Origin: Candidatus Anaeroferrophillacea bacterium
Lineage (GTDB): Bacteria > Desulfobacterota > Anaeroferrophillalia > Anaeroferrophillales > Anaeroferrophillaceae
Assembly (NCBI GenBank): GCA_016933675.1
Contig: JAFGAM010000116.1
Location: forward strand, 1 to 58,550
Reading direction: 5' to 3'
DNA length: 58,550 nucleotides
In this document: one piece after another, positions 14,309 to 23,396 of the stretch
How positions within the stretch are numbered: position 1 is the first letter of the stretch
Layout of the letters: every line of letters begins with the position of its first letter
Made by a program: the position numbers and the translations under genes
Notes under the pieces: model-generated
What the model saw: only the letters and a program-made list of their open reading frames with translations
The model's database searches: none
Told to the model about the DNA's origin: nothing

Positions 14309-15667
14309 CTACGTGCGGCGCCGGAACCAGGAACGTGGTTTCCCTGCCGCCGCGTCCGACCGCGGCGGGGTGGTATTGTCTGACTGGTCGCCCGCGGCCG
14401 GCGGCGCGGCGGCTGATCCCGTTGCCGCCGCGGTCACCTTTTCCGGGCGGTGCGGTTTGTTGTGCGCCGCCTGGTTTGGCGCCGGCTGGTTTCGCGGCTG
14501 ATCGGTATGCTGCCGGAGGACGATGGCGGCAAGATTGAGTCGGCGCTCGATGTTGTGTTTCACCACCTGCAGCATCTCCACCAGCAACTGATCCCGTTCC
14601 CGTCGCTGCTGGTCGATGCCGGTGATCTGGACATCCAGGTGCCGGACCAGGCTTTCCAGCGATGCGAGCCGCTGTTCCAGGGCGATGATACGGCTGTTGT
14701 CCGGCGCCGCCGAGGCGGTTGTCGGCGTCGGCCGCGTCGTGGTGCGCGCCGCCGGTGAGCCGCCCGGTTCATCTCCGGGCGACGTTGCATCGCCTTCGCT
14801 CGCCGCTTTTTTCTTCTTCTCCTCCTCTTCCTCCCGGTCGATCACGTCCAGAAGCCCGTCGGCCCGGCGCGCGGCGATGACCGATTCCACCAGCGCGGCG
14901 TCGATCACCTTCTTCTCGTCGGCGAAGCCGTAGACCAGCGCGGTATCGCACAGGTTGTTGATCAGCCGGGGGATGCCGTGGGCGTAGCGGGCGACGAGTT
15001 CCACCGCCTCGGGGGTGAACAGCCGGTTCTCCAGTTTCCCACCGGCGGCCACGGTGAGCCGGTGGTCGATGTAGTGCTGCACGTCTTCCGGGCTCAGCCG
15101 GTCCAGATGGCAGTGGACGCTGATGCGCTGCGCCAGTTGCCGCAGGTGCGGCTGGCGGAGCTTGTCACGCAGCTCCGGCTGGCCGACAAGGACGATCTGC
15201 AGCAAGTGCTGCTTCTCGGCCTCGAGATTGGACAGCATCCGCAGGGTTTCCAGGGTGTTGTCCGGCAGGTTCTGGGCTTCGTCGATCAGCAGCAGCGCCC
15301 GTTCGCGGCGGGCGTAGGTGCCGATGAGGTAGGTGTGCAGCGCCGACAGCAGTTCCGACTTGTCCAGCGCCGCCGTCGGCAGTTCGAATTCCTCGGCGGC
15401 CAGGTGCAGCAGCTGTGCCGGATCGATGTCCGTCTGGTTGATGATGGCGACGTGCAGGGTGTCGGGCACCGTGCGCAGCAGGTGGTTGACCAGGGTGGTC
15501 TTGCCGGCCCCGACCTCGCCGGTGATGACGACGAACCCCTTGTTCTCGGCGATGGCGTATTCCAGGTGGGAGGCGGCGTTCTCGTGCCCGGTACTCATGT
15601 AGAGGTAGTCGGGATCCGGCAGCAGATTGAACGGTTTTTCCTGTAAGCCGTAGTAGGATTTGTACAT
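14309..15667 (-). CDS. ExeA/GspA-like AAA ATPase of the exosortase/EPS locus
   Basis: A 452-residue protein. It begins with the family hallmark YKSYYGLQEKPFNLLPDP and has Walker A (VVITGEVGAGKTTLVNHLLR), Walker B (RALLLIDEAQNLP) and sensor segments (LQIVLVGQPELRDKLRQPHL, QRISVHCHLDRLSPEDVQHY), then an HGIPRLINNLCDTALVYGFA lid. This matches the putative secretion ATPase regularly found in PEP-CTERM/exosortase EPS loci. The C-terminal ~180 residues are a Glu/Lys-rich then Ala/Thr/Pro-rich low-complexity tail with a short coiled coil. It is last in the minus-strand operon, one base after the kinase gene. It converges on the PrsT gene with only 58 bp between. Confidence 0.9.
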   Translation of the reverse strand: MYKSYYGLQEKPFNLLPDPDYLYMSTGHENAASHLEYAIAENKGFVVITGEVGAGKTTLVNHLLRTVPDTLHVAIINQTDIDPAQLLHLAAEEFELPTAALDKSELLSALHTYLIGTYARRERALLLIDEAQNLPDNTLETLRMLSNLEAEKQHLLQIVLVGQPELRDKLRQPHLRQLAQRISVHCHLDRLSPEDVQHYIDHRLTVAAGGKLENRLFTPEAVELVARYAHGIPRLINNLCDTALVYGFADEKKVIDAALVESVIAARRADGLLDVIDREEEEEKKKKAASEGDATSPGDEPGGSPAARTTTRPTPTTASAAPDNSRIIALEQRLASLESLVRHLDVQITGIDQQRRERDQLLVEMLQVVKHNIERRLNLAAIVLRQHTDQPRNQPAPNQAAHNKPHRPEKVTAAATGSAAAPPAAGDQSDNTTPPRSDAAAGKPRSWFRRRT

Positions 15668-15668
15668 G

Positions 15669-16658
15669 TCAGCGTGCCTTGTTGAATACCGTGCCGATGA
15701 CCGGCCTGTCCTTCAGCAGCTCGAGTGATTTCGTCACCGCCGCCGCCGGGGTCCGCTCCGCTTCCACCACCAGCAGGATGCCGTCGACGTATTCCGACAG
15801 CACCAGGGCGTCGGCACCCGAGAGCAGCGCCGGACTGTCGAAGACCAGGAAACGGTCGGCGTAGCGTTCCTTCATCTCGGTGAAATGTTTTTTCGCCCGT
15901 GCCGAACCCAGCATCTCGCTGGAGTTGCCCAGCGGCCGGCCGCCGGGCAGGATGGTGAGCTTGGGGATCGACGGGTTGATGAGCAGGTCGTGCAGTTCCA
16001 TCTTGTCCAGCAGGTAGTCGGCGAGACCATGCTCCTCGGTGAAGCCGAAATAGGCGGCCACCGACGGCCGGCGCAGGTCGGCGTCCACCAGCAGGGTGGT
16101 GCGGTTGATCTCCTGGGCGATGCTGATGGCGAGGTTCACCGCGGTGAGGGTCTTGCCCTCGTTTTCCCGCGGGCTGGTGATCAGCAGGCTGTTGCCGGAA
16201 AACCGTTCCAGAATGGTGATGATCCGCGTGCGCAGTACCTTCACGTTGTCGGCGAAGGGGCTGTCGACGCATGAGGCGATGACCCGGTGCCGGCGGAGAA
16301 GATCCGCTGAAACCTCACGTATCCGGGTTTTCGCGGCCGCCGGCTGAACCTGGCCCGCCGCCGGCGGGGTTTGCCGGGTGCCGTCGGCCGCATGGGTCGG
16401 CGGGGTCGGCCGCGGGGCCGTAAGCCGGCCGGCAGGTGCTGTATGGGCCGGCGAGGGCGGGTGGGTGGCGACCGGCCGGGCGCCACCCGGTGCGGTACGG
16501 TCTGCCGCCGCCGGGTGGTGTTCCGCCGCTCCGTCCGTCCGGGTCGGCGTCGCGCTGCCGTGCCCGCCGGCGCTCGCGACCGTCTCCGGCTCTCCTTCCG
16601 CCGGCAGGTCGCTGCGTTCCAGCCGCGCCCGCTCCATGGCCTTCTTGAGCTTGCTCAT
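15669..16658 (-). CDS. Tyrosine-protein kinase (BY-kinase) of the exosortase/EPS locus
   Basis: A 329-residue cytoplasmic kinase-like ATPase that probably works with the chain-length regulator encoded just upstream. The first ~110 residues are Ala/Pro/Thr-rich and disordered after the short basic start MSKLKKAMERARLER, a start typical of the XrtA-associated kinases. The catalytic part has Walker A (ITSPRENEGKTLTAVNLA), Walker A' (TTLLVDADLRRPSVAAYFG) and Walker B (FLVFDSPALLSGADALVL). No C-terminal tyrosine cluster is present: the protein ends ...GTVFNKAR, so autophosphorylation may be limited or occur elsewhere. The adjoining genes are two and one bases away, indicating one operon. Confidence 0.88.
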   Translation of the reverse strand: MSKLKKAMERARLERSDLPAEGEPETVASAGGHGSATPTRTDGAAEHHPAAADRTAPGGARPVATHPPSPAHTAPAGRLTAPRPTPPTHAADGTRQTPPAAGQVQPAAAKTRIREVSADLLRRHRVIASCVDSPFADNVKVLRTRIITILERFSGNSLLITSPRENEGKTLTAVNLAISIAQEINRTTLLVDADLRRPSVAAYFGFTEEHGLADYLLDKMELHDLLINPSIPKLTILPGGRPLGNSSEMLGSARAKKHFTEMKERYADRFLVFDSPALLSGADALVLSEYVDGILLVVEAERTPAAAVTKSLELLKDRPVIGTVFNKAR

Positions 16659-16660
16659 GA

Positions 16661-18430
16661 TTACACCAGCTTCTGCAATCGCCGCTGCCCCTTGATCCAG
16701 AGGATATCAAGGGGCATGACGAAGGTATGTACCGCCCACACCGCCGCCGCCGCCAGGATGACGAGGACGGCAACCGCCATGAGGATGCGGGTGCGCCGCT
16801 GCCGCTTTTCCTGCGGATTGTCCATCAGCGGAATGGTCGTCAGCACCGGCAGGGCGGTGAGTCGCTGCAACTCGGCGGCGGTCTTGACGCTGGTGTTGAG
16901 GCTCTCCCGCAGGGCGCCGATACCGACCCCGGCACCCATGGCGAGAACGAAGCCGATGAGGACGATCGCCAGGCGGTTCGGCTTCGAGGGGTGTTCGGGT
17001 TCCAGCGGCGGATCGATGATGGTGAAGCGCTCCGCCTGCTGCGCTTCCTCCATCTGCTGGGATACCCGGGCCTCCATCAGCTTGTTGTTCAGTTCCTGGT
17101 ACTTGATCCGGTCGGCCTCGTAGCCCCGGAGCAACTGGTTGTATTCCTTTTCCACCAGCGGCATGTTGTCGAGCCGCTGCTGATAAGCGGCGATTTCGGC
17201 GTCGAGCCGGGCCTTGCGGCCCTGCAACGCTTCAATGTCTGATTCCGTTGCCCGCATCTGGGTTTCGAGCTGGATGTAAGCGGGGTTGTCCGCCGGCCCC
17301 GGTTCCGGCCGGTTCCGCTCCTCATCGGCCAGGCGCCCGGTCTCGGCGGTGAGCGCCGCCACCTCCTGTTCCAGGGCCTGGACGTCGGGGTGCTGAGGGT
17401 CCAGTCGTCGCTTCATGTCCGCCAGCGTCCGGCGGCGTTCTTCGAGCTGCCGGCGGGCGGTTTGCAGATCCACCGTCGTTTCTCCCACCTGGGATTCCAG
17501 TTCGGCGATCTCGCTCTTCAGCTTGCGCACGTCCGGATGCCGGTCCGACAGCCGCGCCTGTAGACTGACCAGTTGCAGACGCAGGAATTTGAGCTGGTCG
17601 GCGGGGTTTCTGACCGGTTTGCCCTCGTCGGTGACGATGGGGGCCTGTGGGTCGATGGTCGCCAACTGGGCCCTGAGGGTGATGAGCCGCTCGGTGCGGG
17701 CGCCGACATCCATGGCGATCTGGTCGTACTGCTGCTGCAGGCGGGTAAGGGCCTGGAGGTTGGCGGCCTGGTATTCCGGCAGCTCCTGGGTATGCCGGCG
17801 CTTGAACTGGCTGATGGCTTCCTCGCGCTCGGCGATTTGCCGCCGCAGGCTGTCCAGCTCCCGTTCGAGGAAGGTGGTGATGTCGGTGGCCTGCTCGCGC
17901 CGCGCCTGGAGGTTGGCTTCCAGGTAAAGGGACGCGAGCCGGCTGGTCACCTTCTGCACCGTTGCCGGACTCTTGCCCTCGTAGCCCACGGTGAAGGCGA
18001 TGGTCGCCTCGGTGGGCCGGCTGGAGCGCTTGTCGCTGACCTCGGTACTGATGGTCTCCATGGAGATCGCCTGGCGCATCTTGGCGACAATCTCCTCGGT
18101 GGTGAAGCGGTCGCGCATCTCGGTGTAGAGATTGAACTGGTTGATGATCTCCAGCAGCCGCGGACGGCTGAGGATCTGCTGGGTGATCACCTGGAGACGT
18201 TCCTCGACGTAACTGGTCACCGTCGAACGGACGAAATCCTCGGGGATCTGCTGTTCCTCGATGAGGATCGTCGCCTGGGAACGGTAGATCGCCGGAAGTG
18301 CGAAGGCGACGAGGGCCGCGGCGAAAAAGATGGTCACGAAGGTGATGATGAACAGGTTCTTCTGCCGGCGGACGATGCCTCTGATGTCCTGGATATCGAT
18401 GCCCGCCGCGGGCTGCTGCTGTGGGTTCAT
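16661..18430 (-). CDS. Wzz/GumC-type polysaccharide chain-length determinant
   Basis: A 589-residue inner-membrane co-polymerase. It has an N-terminal cytoplasmic stretch (DIRGIVRRQKNLFIITF), a first membrane helix at about residues 28-50, a long periplasmic coiled-coil region (residues ~180-460, many heptads such as LDSLRRQIAEREEAISQFKR), a Pro/Ser-rich DPPLEPEHPSKPNR approach and a second helix near 490-510. Unusually a further hydrophobic helix follows at ~545-570 (ILMAVAVLVILAAAAVWAV), after a 35-residue cytoplasmic loop. The PxxP-like approach and length match XrtA-locus chain-length proteins. It is transcribed with the BY-kinase. Confidence 0.9.
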   Translation of the reverse strand: MNPQQQPAAGIDIQDIRGIVRRQKNLFIITFVTIFFAAALVAFALPAIYRSQATILIEEQQIPEDFVRSTVTSYVEERLQVITQQILSRPRLLEIINQFNLYTEMRDRFTTEEIVAKMRQAISMETISTEVSDKRSSRPTEATIAFTVGYEGKSPATVQKVTSRLASLYLEANLQARREQATDITTFLERELDSLRRQIAEREEAISQFKRRHTQELPEYQAANLQALTRLQQQYDQIAMDVGARTERLITLRAQLATIDPQAPIVTDEGKPVRNPADQLKFLRLQLVSLQARLSDRHPDVRKLKSEIAELESQVGETTVDLQTARRQLEERRRTLADMKRRLDPQHPDVQALEQEVAALTAETGRLADEERNRPEPGPADNPAYIQLETQMRATESDIEALQGRKARLDAEIAAYQQRLDNMPLVEKEYNQLLRGYEADRIKYQELNNKLMEARVSQQMEEAQQAERFTIIDPPLEPEHPSKPNRLAIVLIGFVLAMGAGVGIGALRESLNTSVKTAAELQRLTALPVLTTIPLMDNPQEKRQRRTRILMAVAVLVILAAAAVWAVHTFVMPLDILWIKGQRRLQKLV

Positions 18431-18458
18431 GGTCTGCCTTGCATTCTATCTTCTTTCA

Positions 18459-19853
18459 TCAGTACTGTGGAAAACGGAACACCAGTGACAGCCAGACGCG
18501 GCTGCGGTCGTAGGTGTCGGCGGAGGTGTAATCGTAGTCTTCGGTAGCCTGGGCGAACTCGTAGCCCAGGTCCAGGGAGTGGTTCTCGGTCAGCCGGTAG
18601 GACAGCTTCGGTGCCAGCGAGAGATAGGTCGAATCCTCGCTGGAGAAGTTGCTGTCCGACTGGGAGGCGGAAACGGTGGCCCGGAAGCTGCCGTGCAGGC
18701 GCTCGGTGATGCGCCGGGTGAAGGATACCGTCACCTGGTCGCGTTCGATGGTCTCCCCGGAAGAGCCGAAGCTGATATCGCGGTTGTAGCCCAGCTCCAG
18801 CGACCAGCGTTCGCCGATGTAGCGCGTCGAGATGTCGGCGACGCCGCCCCAATTGTTGTCCGTTTCCCACGCCCGGCGGTAGACCGGGTAGTAGAGATCC
18901 GGTCCCACCTGAACCAGTTCCAGGCGCCAGGTTTCGTAGTCGCTGCTGGTGTAGCGAACGCCGCCGGCCAGGGAACAGGACCAGCGGGGATTGAAGGCGT
19001 GACTCCAGCCGACAATCAGACCGTAGTTGTCCACCTCGCTGATATCCGCGTCGAAGAAGGTGTAGTAGGGCTGGATGAAGAGGCGGTCGCGGCCTTCGAA
19101 AAGCGGCCGGCTGGCGGTGAAGACGAGGGAGTGGGTGTCGTAGTCGGTGTTTTCCTCGCCGTCGTACATGGTTTTGCTGAAGGTGTAGTCGCCGCCGGCC
19201 TGCCAGGTTTCGGTTGCCTGCCAGGTGAAGCCGCCGCCGAAGGTTGTCCGTTCGCGATCCTCGCGGCGATTTACCAGGCCGGTTTCCAGCAGTTCCGCTT
19301 CCAGGGTGTCGTCGAAGCGGTAGTCGGCATCGGCATGGAGCTCCAGCCGCTCCCGCGCCTGCCAACTGCCGTCCACCTTGTAGTACTGGTGGACGGTATT
19401 GAGGTCGGTTTCGTCCAGGTACTGGTAGATGTTCACATCGGCGCGGGTCGCGATGCGCCAGCGTTCTCCGGCCCATTTCAGATCCAGCTCCGGAATCAGG
19501 CGCAGGCCGATGTCCTCCAGGTGCTCTTCGGAACTGAAGGTGACGTTGTCGTCGTATTCCGTCCGGGCGGTGAGCTGCGGTTTCCAGGTGAAGTCGGCGG
19601 CGGCGGCGGGGCGGGGTGCCGACAGCAGCAACAGCGGCAGCAGCAGCAGCGGCAGAATGAACAGTGCCGGCAAAAACAGCGCTGATTTCAGCCCTTGCCC
19701 CGGCGTCAGTGCCGGGCGTGCGGTGGATGCCGCCGCCCGCGAACGGAACATCGCAGGATCCTGTCCAAAGGCCGAAAACGCCCGTTTTTGCAGGCATTGT
19801 AACCGGTACGACCGGGCTTCCGCGGGACCGGGAGCGGTTGTTTTCGATATCAT
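18459..19853 (-). CDS. Outer-membrane beta-barrel protein of the exosortase/EPS locus
   Basis: A secreted outer-membrane barrel, up to 464 residues. After the signal peptide (LPALFILPLLLLPLLLLSAP, then AAAADF) the chain shows alternating polar and aromatic strands throughout, begins with TARTEYDDNVTFSSEE, and ends VWLSLVFRFPQY with the terminal aromatic residue required for BAM assembly. It matches 'PEP-CTERM system-associated' barrel proteins, probably the export pore or EPS secretion partner. ATG 19853 overlaps the stop of the SLBB gene (ATGA), suggesting translational coupling, but puts 57 residues before the hydrophobic core; ATG 19751 (AGGATCCTGCG before it) gives a more plausible signal peptide. 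The start is therefore uncertain. Confidence 0.85.
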   Translation of the reverse strand: MISKTTAPGPAEARSYRLQCLQKRAFSAFGQDPAMFRSRAAASTARPALTPGQGLKSALFLPALFILPLLLLPLLLLSAPRPAAAADFTWKPQLTARTEYDDNVTFSSEEHLEDIGLRLIPELDLKWAGERWRIATRADVNIYQYLDETDLNTVHQYYKVDGSWQARERLELHADADYRFDDTLEAELLETGLVNRREDRERTTFGGGFTWQATETWQAGGDYTFSKTMYDGEENTDYDTHSLVFTASRPLFEGRDRLFIQPYYTFFDADISEVDNYGLIVGWSHAFNPRWSCSLAGGVRYTSSDYETWRLELVQVGPDLYYPVYRRAWETDNNWGGVADISTRYIGERWSLELGYNRDISFGSSGETIERDQVTVSFTRRITERLHGSFRATVSASQSDSNFSSEDSTYLSLAPKLSYRLTENHSLDLGYEFAQATEDYDYTSADTYDRSRVWLSLVFRFPQY

Positions 19854-20434
19854 GGTACTACCACCACATCACCGCGGCGGAGGACGATGTTCTGGGCCAG
19901 GTTCCGGCCGTCCTCCACTTCCGCATAGTTGAAGGGGATCGCCTGCTGGGCGCCGTCGGCGCGGCGCAGGATGTAGATGCCCTTGCTGTCGGCGAAGGGG
20001 TTGAGACCGCCGGCACGGGCCAGAAGATGCATCACCGTGGCGTCGGCGGTGATCGGATACTGTCCCGGCTGATTCACCTTGCCGATGACCGAGGCGGTCA
20101 GGCTGTTGATCTGCAGCAGCATGACCGTGACCGTCGGGTCGGGGATGAATTCCTTGAGCCGGGCGGCAACCTCGCCGCGCAGTGCGGTCACGGTCATCCG
20201 GTTGACGTTGATGTCGTTGATCAGCGGGAAGGAAATCACGCCATCGGGGGGGACGACGACCTGTCGGCTCAGGGTCTCGTCCTTCCAGACCGAGATTTCC
20301 AGGACATCTCCCGGGCTGATGAGGTAGCTGCTTTCCGTGGTCCCGGCCGTTGCGGCCGCCGCCGGTGCCGAGAAGATCGCCAGACAGATAAGCAGGAGCG
20401 GCAGTGCGAACCGCCGAGGGGTCCATCGCATCAT
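19850..20434 (-). CDS. Wza-like polysaccharide export protein (Poly_export + SLBB)
   Basis: A 194-residue periplasmic/outer-membrane export protein. The signal peptide is residues ~1-28 (RRFALPLLLICLAIFSAPAA). The Poly_export domain follows (YLISPGDVLEISVWKDETLS, VVPPDGVISFPLINDINVN), and one SLBB domain ends the protein (ASVIGKVNQPGQYPITADAT, LLARAGGLNPFADSKGIYIL). No lipobox Cys is present, unlike E. coli Wza, so anchoring differs. ATG 20434 has a strong GGGAGGT site; a long upstream open frame is low-complexity repeat sequence and is not used. It is the first gene of the minus-strand EPS operon. Confidence 0.9.
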   Translation of the reverse strand: MMRWTPRRFALPLLLICLAIFSAPAAAATAGTTESSYLISPGDVLEISVWKDETLSRQVVVPPDGVISFPLINDINVNRMTVTALRGEVAARLKEFIPDPTVTVMLLQINSLTASVIGKVNQPGQYPITADATVMHLLARAGGLNPFADSKGIYILRRADGAQQAIPFNYAEVEDGRNLAQNIVLRRGDVVVVP

Positions 20435-20984
20435 CCAACCTCCCTGCCGACAATCTTTCTGCCGGTTGTTTCGTGAGTGGTTGCGCCCGCGGGTTGCCGC
20501 TGGCCCTGCTTGTTCCTTGCAGCTCGACCGTCGGGTGCCGGTGCCTGTCTGCCGGGGTGCCTGCCGGGGTGCCGGCCTGCTTGCCAGGTTGCCTGTCTGC
20601 CTCCCTGCCGGTCGACTCGGGGAGAATTCGCCCGGCGACGACCTTTGTCCACACGGCGGCGATAGTATCAGCAACGGCCTAAAAAATCATCGGAAAAATG
20701 GCAAAAAACTTTCTTTAGGTATTATCCCGGTGCCCGGGGTGCTTTGCGGAAAGCGCTGGCGGATCGATGTACATGCGGGTCGTATCGCGGCGTACATGGG
20801 ACTTCGTCACGGTGACTCAGGTGGCGGCGCCGATACGCACACGGCACGCGCAGGCAGACAACGGAGGAGATGGTGTTGTTTGTTGCACGTCCGGCAAACT
20901 TGAGCTGCCGTTTTGGGGATTGGCTGGTGCCCTGCCGTCGTGCCTGGCGTCCGGCTGCTGGAATATGGCCGCCACGTATAGTGG
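20435..20984. other. Long leader/intergenic region before the EPS operon
   Basis: About 550 bp without a gene. 20530-20625 is a quasi-tandem array of TGCCxG-type units (GGTGCCTGCCGGGGTGCC recurring). 20650-20720 contains the only AT-rich stretch and may hold the EPS promoter on the minus strand (an extended -10-like TGATACTAT at about 20671-20663), with a leader of more than 200 nt. 20811-20890 is dispersed-element copy E. Confidence 0.45.
20811..20890 (-). repeat. Dispersed intergenic element, copy E
   Basis: Read on the plus strand this copy has GTGACTCAGGTGGCGGCGCC, a variable stem (GCGC...GCGC), then AGGCAGACAACGGAGGAGAT. These flanks are shared in order with copy D and, on the opposite strand, with A, B and C. 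The element lies upstream of the EPS operon in the same relative direction as copy A to its gene. Confidence 0.65.
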
Positions 20985-21992
20985 TCACTCCCTCGTCAGT
21001 TCACGGTAGGCGGCCAGCAGCCGCTGCCGCAGTGCGGCGGTGCGGGCGGGATCGTAGCGGCCGGTATCGATGGCTGTCAGCGGGGCGATTTCGGTCAGTG
21101 AGCTGGTGAGGAAGGCCCCGTCGAATTCGGGCAGGGCGGCATCGGGTACCGCCGCCTCGCGGCAGTCGAGGCCCAGCTTTTGTGCCAGCTCGATAATCGT
21201 CAGGCGGGTGATGCCCGGCAGCAGGCCGGCATCCGGTGCCGGGGTGACGATGGCCTCGCCGCGAATGAAGAACAGGTTGCTGAACGTCCCCTCGGTCACG
21301 TCCCCGTTCCGGTTGATAAAAACTCCTTCGTCGGCGCCCGCGCGGCGGGCGAGCCGCAGACCGTGGCGGTTTTCCAGGTAGCTCAGCGATTTGATTTTCA
21401 GCAGCGGGTTGACGGCATCGCGCCGCCAGGGCAGGGTCATCGCGGTCATGCCTTCCTGCCGCCGGCGGATCGCGGCGGTATCCAGGGGTTGTACCTGGAC
21501 AACGAAAATCGGCGGGGTTTCCGGGGTGCGGATGCCGCCGGCGGTGGCCGCGGTTATGCCGTGGGCGGCCATTTCGCCGCCGCCGGACCGCGGTTGGCCT
21601 GGGCTTCCGGTTCCGGCCCGGTTGCCGGCCGCAGCCCCGGCGCCGACCACCAGTCGGGCCATGGCGTCGATGGTGCCGGGAATGTTGCGTTGCGCCAGCG
21701 CGGCAATGATGTCGCCGGCCTCGGCGAGCGCCGCCGGCGGGGAAATCTCCAGCACCTTCAGACCATGCTCCAGGCGCCGCAGATGTTCCTGCAGCCGGAA
21801 GGGCCGGCCGCGGTAGAGGCGTACGGTTTCAAAAACGCCCTCGCCGTAGAGAAAGGCGGCGGCAGAGGGGGAAACTGAATGCGCCGGCGCGGTATCGGTG
21901 TAGTGGCCGTCGATATAGTACCCCCCGGGTTTCGGGGGGCCGCCGCTTGAACGGTGCAGCGGGTGATCCGGTTCTATCGCGGGATGGGTCAT
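20985..21992 (-). CDS. pabC: Aminodeoxychorismate lyase (class IV PLP aminotransferase family)
   Basis: A 335-residue cytoplasmic PLP enzyme. The fold-type IV pattern is clear: FLYGEGVFETVRLYRGRPFR, the PLP-binding lysine in PLLKIKSLSYLENRHG, ADEGVFINRNGDVTEGTFSN and LLPGITRLTIIELAQKLG. The class also includes branched-chain aminotransferases and D-amino-acid transaminases; the gene directly downstream of pabB makes 4-amino-4-deoxychorismate lyase (folate pathway) the best call. A Gly/Ala/Pro-rich insertion of about 40 residues (roughly 118-160) interrupts the core between VVGAG and PIFVVQV, unlike standard members of ~280 residues. It follows pabB by 3 bp in a four-gene operon. Confidence 0.82.
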   Translation of the reverse strand: MTHPAIEPDHPLHRSSGGPPKPGGYYIDGHYTDTAPAHSVSPSAAAFLYGEGVFETVRLYRGRPFRLQEHLRRLEHGLKVLEISPPAALAEAGDIIAALAQRNIPGTIDAMARLVVGAGAAAGNRAGTGSPGQPRSGGGEMAAHGITAATAGGIRTPETPPIFVVQVQPLDTAAIRRRQEGMTAMTLPWRRDAVNPLLKIKSLSYLENRHGLRLARRAGADEGVFINRNGDVTEGTFSNLFFIRGEAIVTPAPDAGLLPGITRLTIIELAQKLGLDCREAAVPDAALPEFDGAFLTSSLTEIAPLTAIDTGRYDPARTAALRQRLLAAYRELTRE

Positions 21993-21995
21993 CGG

Positions 21996-23396
21996 TTATT
22001 CCGCCGCTCCCAGGGCGCGGAGGAACGACAGCGCTTTGGTCAGGGTTTCCTCGTATTCCAGTTCCGGGTCCGAGTCGGCGACGATTCCGCCGCCCACCTG
22101 GAAGTGGAGCCGGTCGTCGCGGTGGACGGCGGTGCGGATGGCGATGTTGAGATCGATATCGCCGGAGAAGTCGAGGTAGCCGATGGCGCCGGTATATACC
22201 CCCCGGCAGGTGGGTTCCAGTTCGTCGATGATCTCCATCGAGCGGATCTTCGGCGCCCCGGTGATGGAGCCGCCGGGGAAGGAGTTCTTGACGCAGTCGA
22301 TGGTGCTCCGGCCCGCCGCTACCCGCGCCGCCACCGTCGAAACCATGTGGTGGACGTTGGCGTAGGACTCGATGATCTCCATCTCGGGTACGTGGACGCT
22401 GCCGTAACGGGCGACGCGGCCGAGGTCGTTGCGTTCGAGATCGACAATCATCACATGCTCGGCGCGGTCCTTGCCGCTGTTCTGCAGCTCCGTTTTCAGC
22501 GCCTCGTCCGCCGCCGGGGTCCGGCCCCGGGGCCGGGTGCCCTTGATGGGTCGGGTCTCGATGTAGTCGCCGTCGATGAGCAGGTAGCGTTCGGGTGAGT
22601 TGCTCATCACCGTATGGGTTGCGTCGGCCAGGAAGGCGCCGAAGGGTGCCGGACTCACTTCTCGGAAGCGCAGGTAAAAATCCCACGGTGAGCCGGTGAA
22701 CGGAACCGTGAAACGCTGCGAGAGGTTCACCTGGTAGATGTCGCCGGCGCGGATGTAGTCGAGAATCCGCCCGACGGCGGCAAGATAGTCCCCGTGGGTG
22801 AAGTTCGATTGCGGCCGGGCGGCGACCGTGAAAGGTGTCGACGACGGTGGCGGCGCCGGTGCGGCGAGCAGCTCCTCCATCCACGCCAGTCGCTCCCGCG
22901 CCCGCCGCTCCCGGGCGCTGCCGCTTTCCGGCAGGCCGCTGGAGACGATGAATGCCTTCCCCTCCCGGTGGTCGATGGCCAGCACCAGGTCGTAGGCGTG
23001 CAGCACCGCGTCTGGCAAGCCGAGGTCGTTTACCGTGGTTTGCCGGAATCGTTCGATGAGATGTCCCAGTTCATAGCCGAACCAGCCCACCAGACCGGTC
23101 TCGAAGGGTAGTCGGGCGGTGGTCTTTTGCCGCCGCCGGGCGGCCAGTATGTCTTCGAGCCGAGGAAAGAATTCCTTCCGGGGGGCGGTGGTCACGGTGC
23201 CGGTGCGGCAGTCGGCGATCACGGTGCCCCGGCTGCCGACCTCGAGGCGCTGAAAGGGGTCGGCGCCGAGGAATGAAAAGCGGCCCAGGCGGCCGCCGTA
23301 GCCGCCGGAATCGAGCCAGAAGGCGCCGGGAAAGGCAGTGAGACGGCGACCGACGATCCGCGGGTCGGGCACCGGGGAAAGCTGTTTGACGATCAT
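21996..23396 (-). CDS. pabB: Aminodeoxychorismate synthase component I
   Basis: A 466-residue chorismate-binding enzyme that aminates chorismate for p-aminobenzoate (folate) synthesis. The N-terminal domain has LGRFSFLGADPF, and the C-terminal synthase domain has DIYQVNLSQRF, PFGAFLADATHTVMSNSPER, IETRPIKGTRPRGRTPAADE, RAEHVMIVDLERNDLGRVA and the FPGGSITGAPKIRSMEIIDE signature. TrpE is the alternative; the PIKGTRPRG motif and pabC linkage favour PabB. ATG 23396 overlaps the lnt stop (ATGA), so coupling is likely. A longer open frame running upstream through lnt is a shadow and is not used. No glutaminase (pabA) gene lies nearby. Confidence 0.9.
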   Translation of the reverse strand: MIVKQLSPVPDPRIVGRRLTAFPGAFWLDSGGYGGRLGRFSFLGADPFQRLEVGSRGTVIADCRTGTVTTAPRKEFFPRLEDILAARRRQKTTARLPFETGLVGWFGYELGHLIERFRQTTVNDLGLPDAVLHAYDLVLAIDHREGKAFIVSSGLPESGSARERRARERLAWMEELLAAPAPPPSSTPFTVAARPQSNFTHGDYLAAVGRILDYIRAGDIYQVNLSQRFTVPFTGSPWDFYLRFREVSPAPFGAFLADATHTVMSNSPERYLLIDGDYIETRPIKGTRPRGRTPAADEALKTELQNSGKDRAEHVMIVDLERNDLGRVARYGSVHVPEMEIIESYANVHHMVSTVAARVAAGRSTIDCVKNSFPGGSITGAPKIRSMEIIDELEPTCRGVYTGAIGYLDFSGDIDLNIAIRTAVHRDDRLHFQVGGGIVADSDPELEYEETLTKALSFLRALGAAE

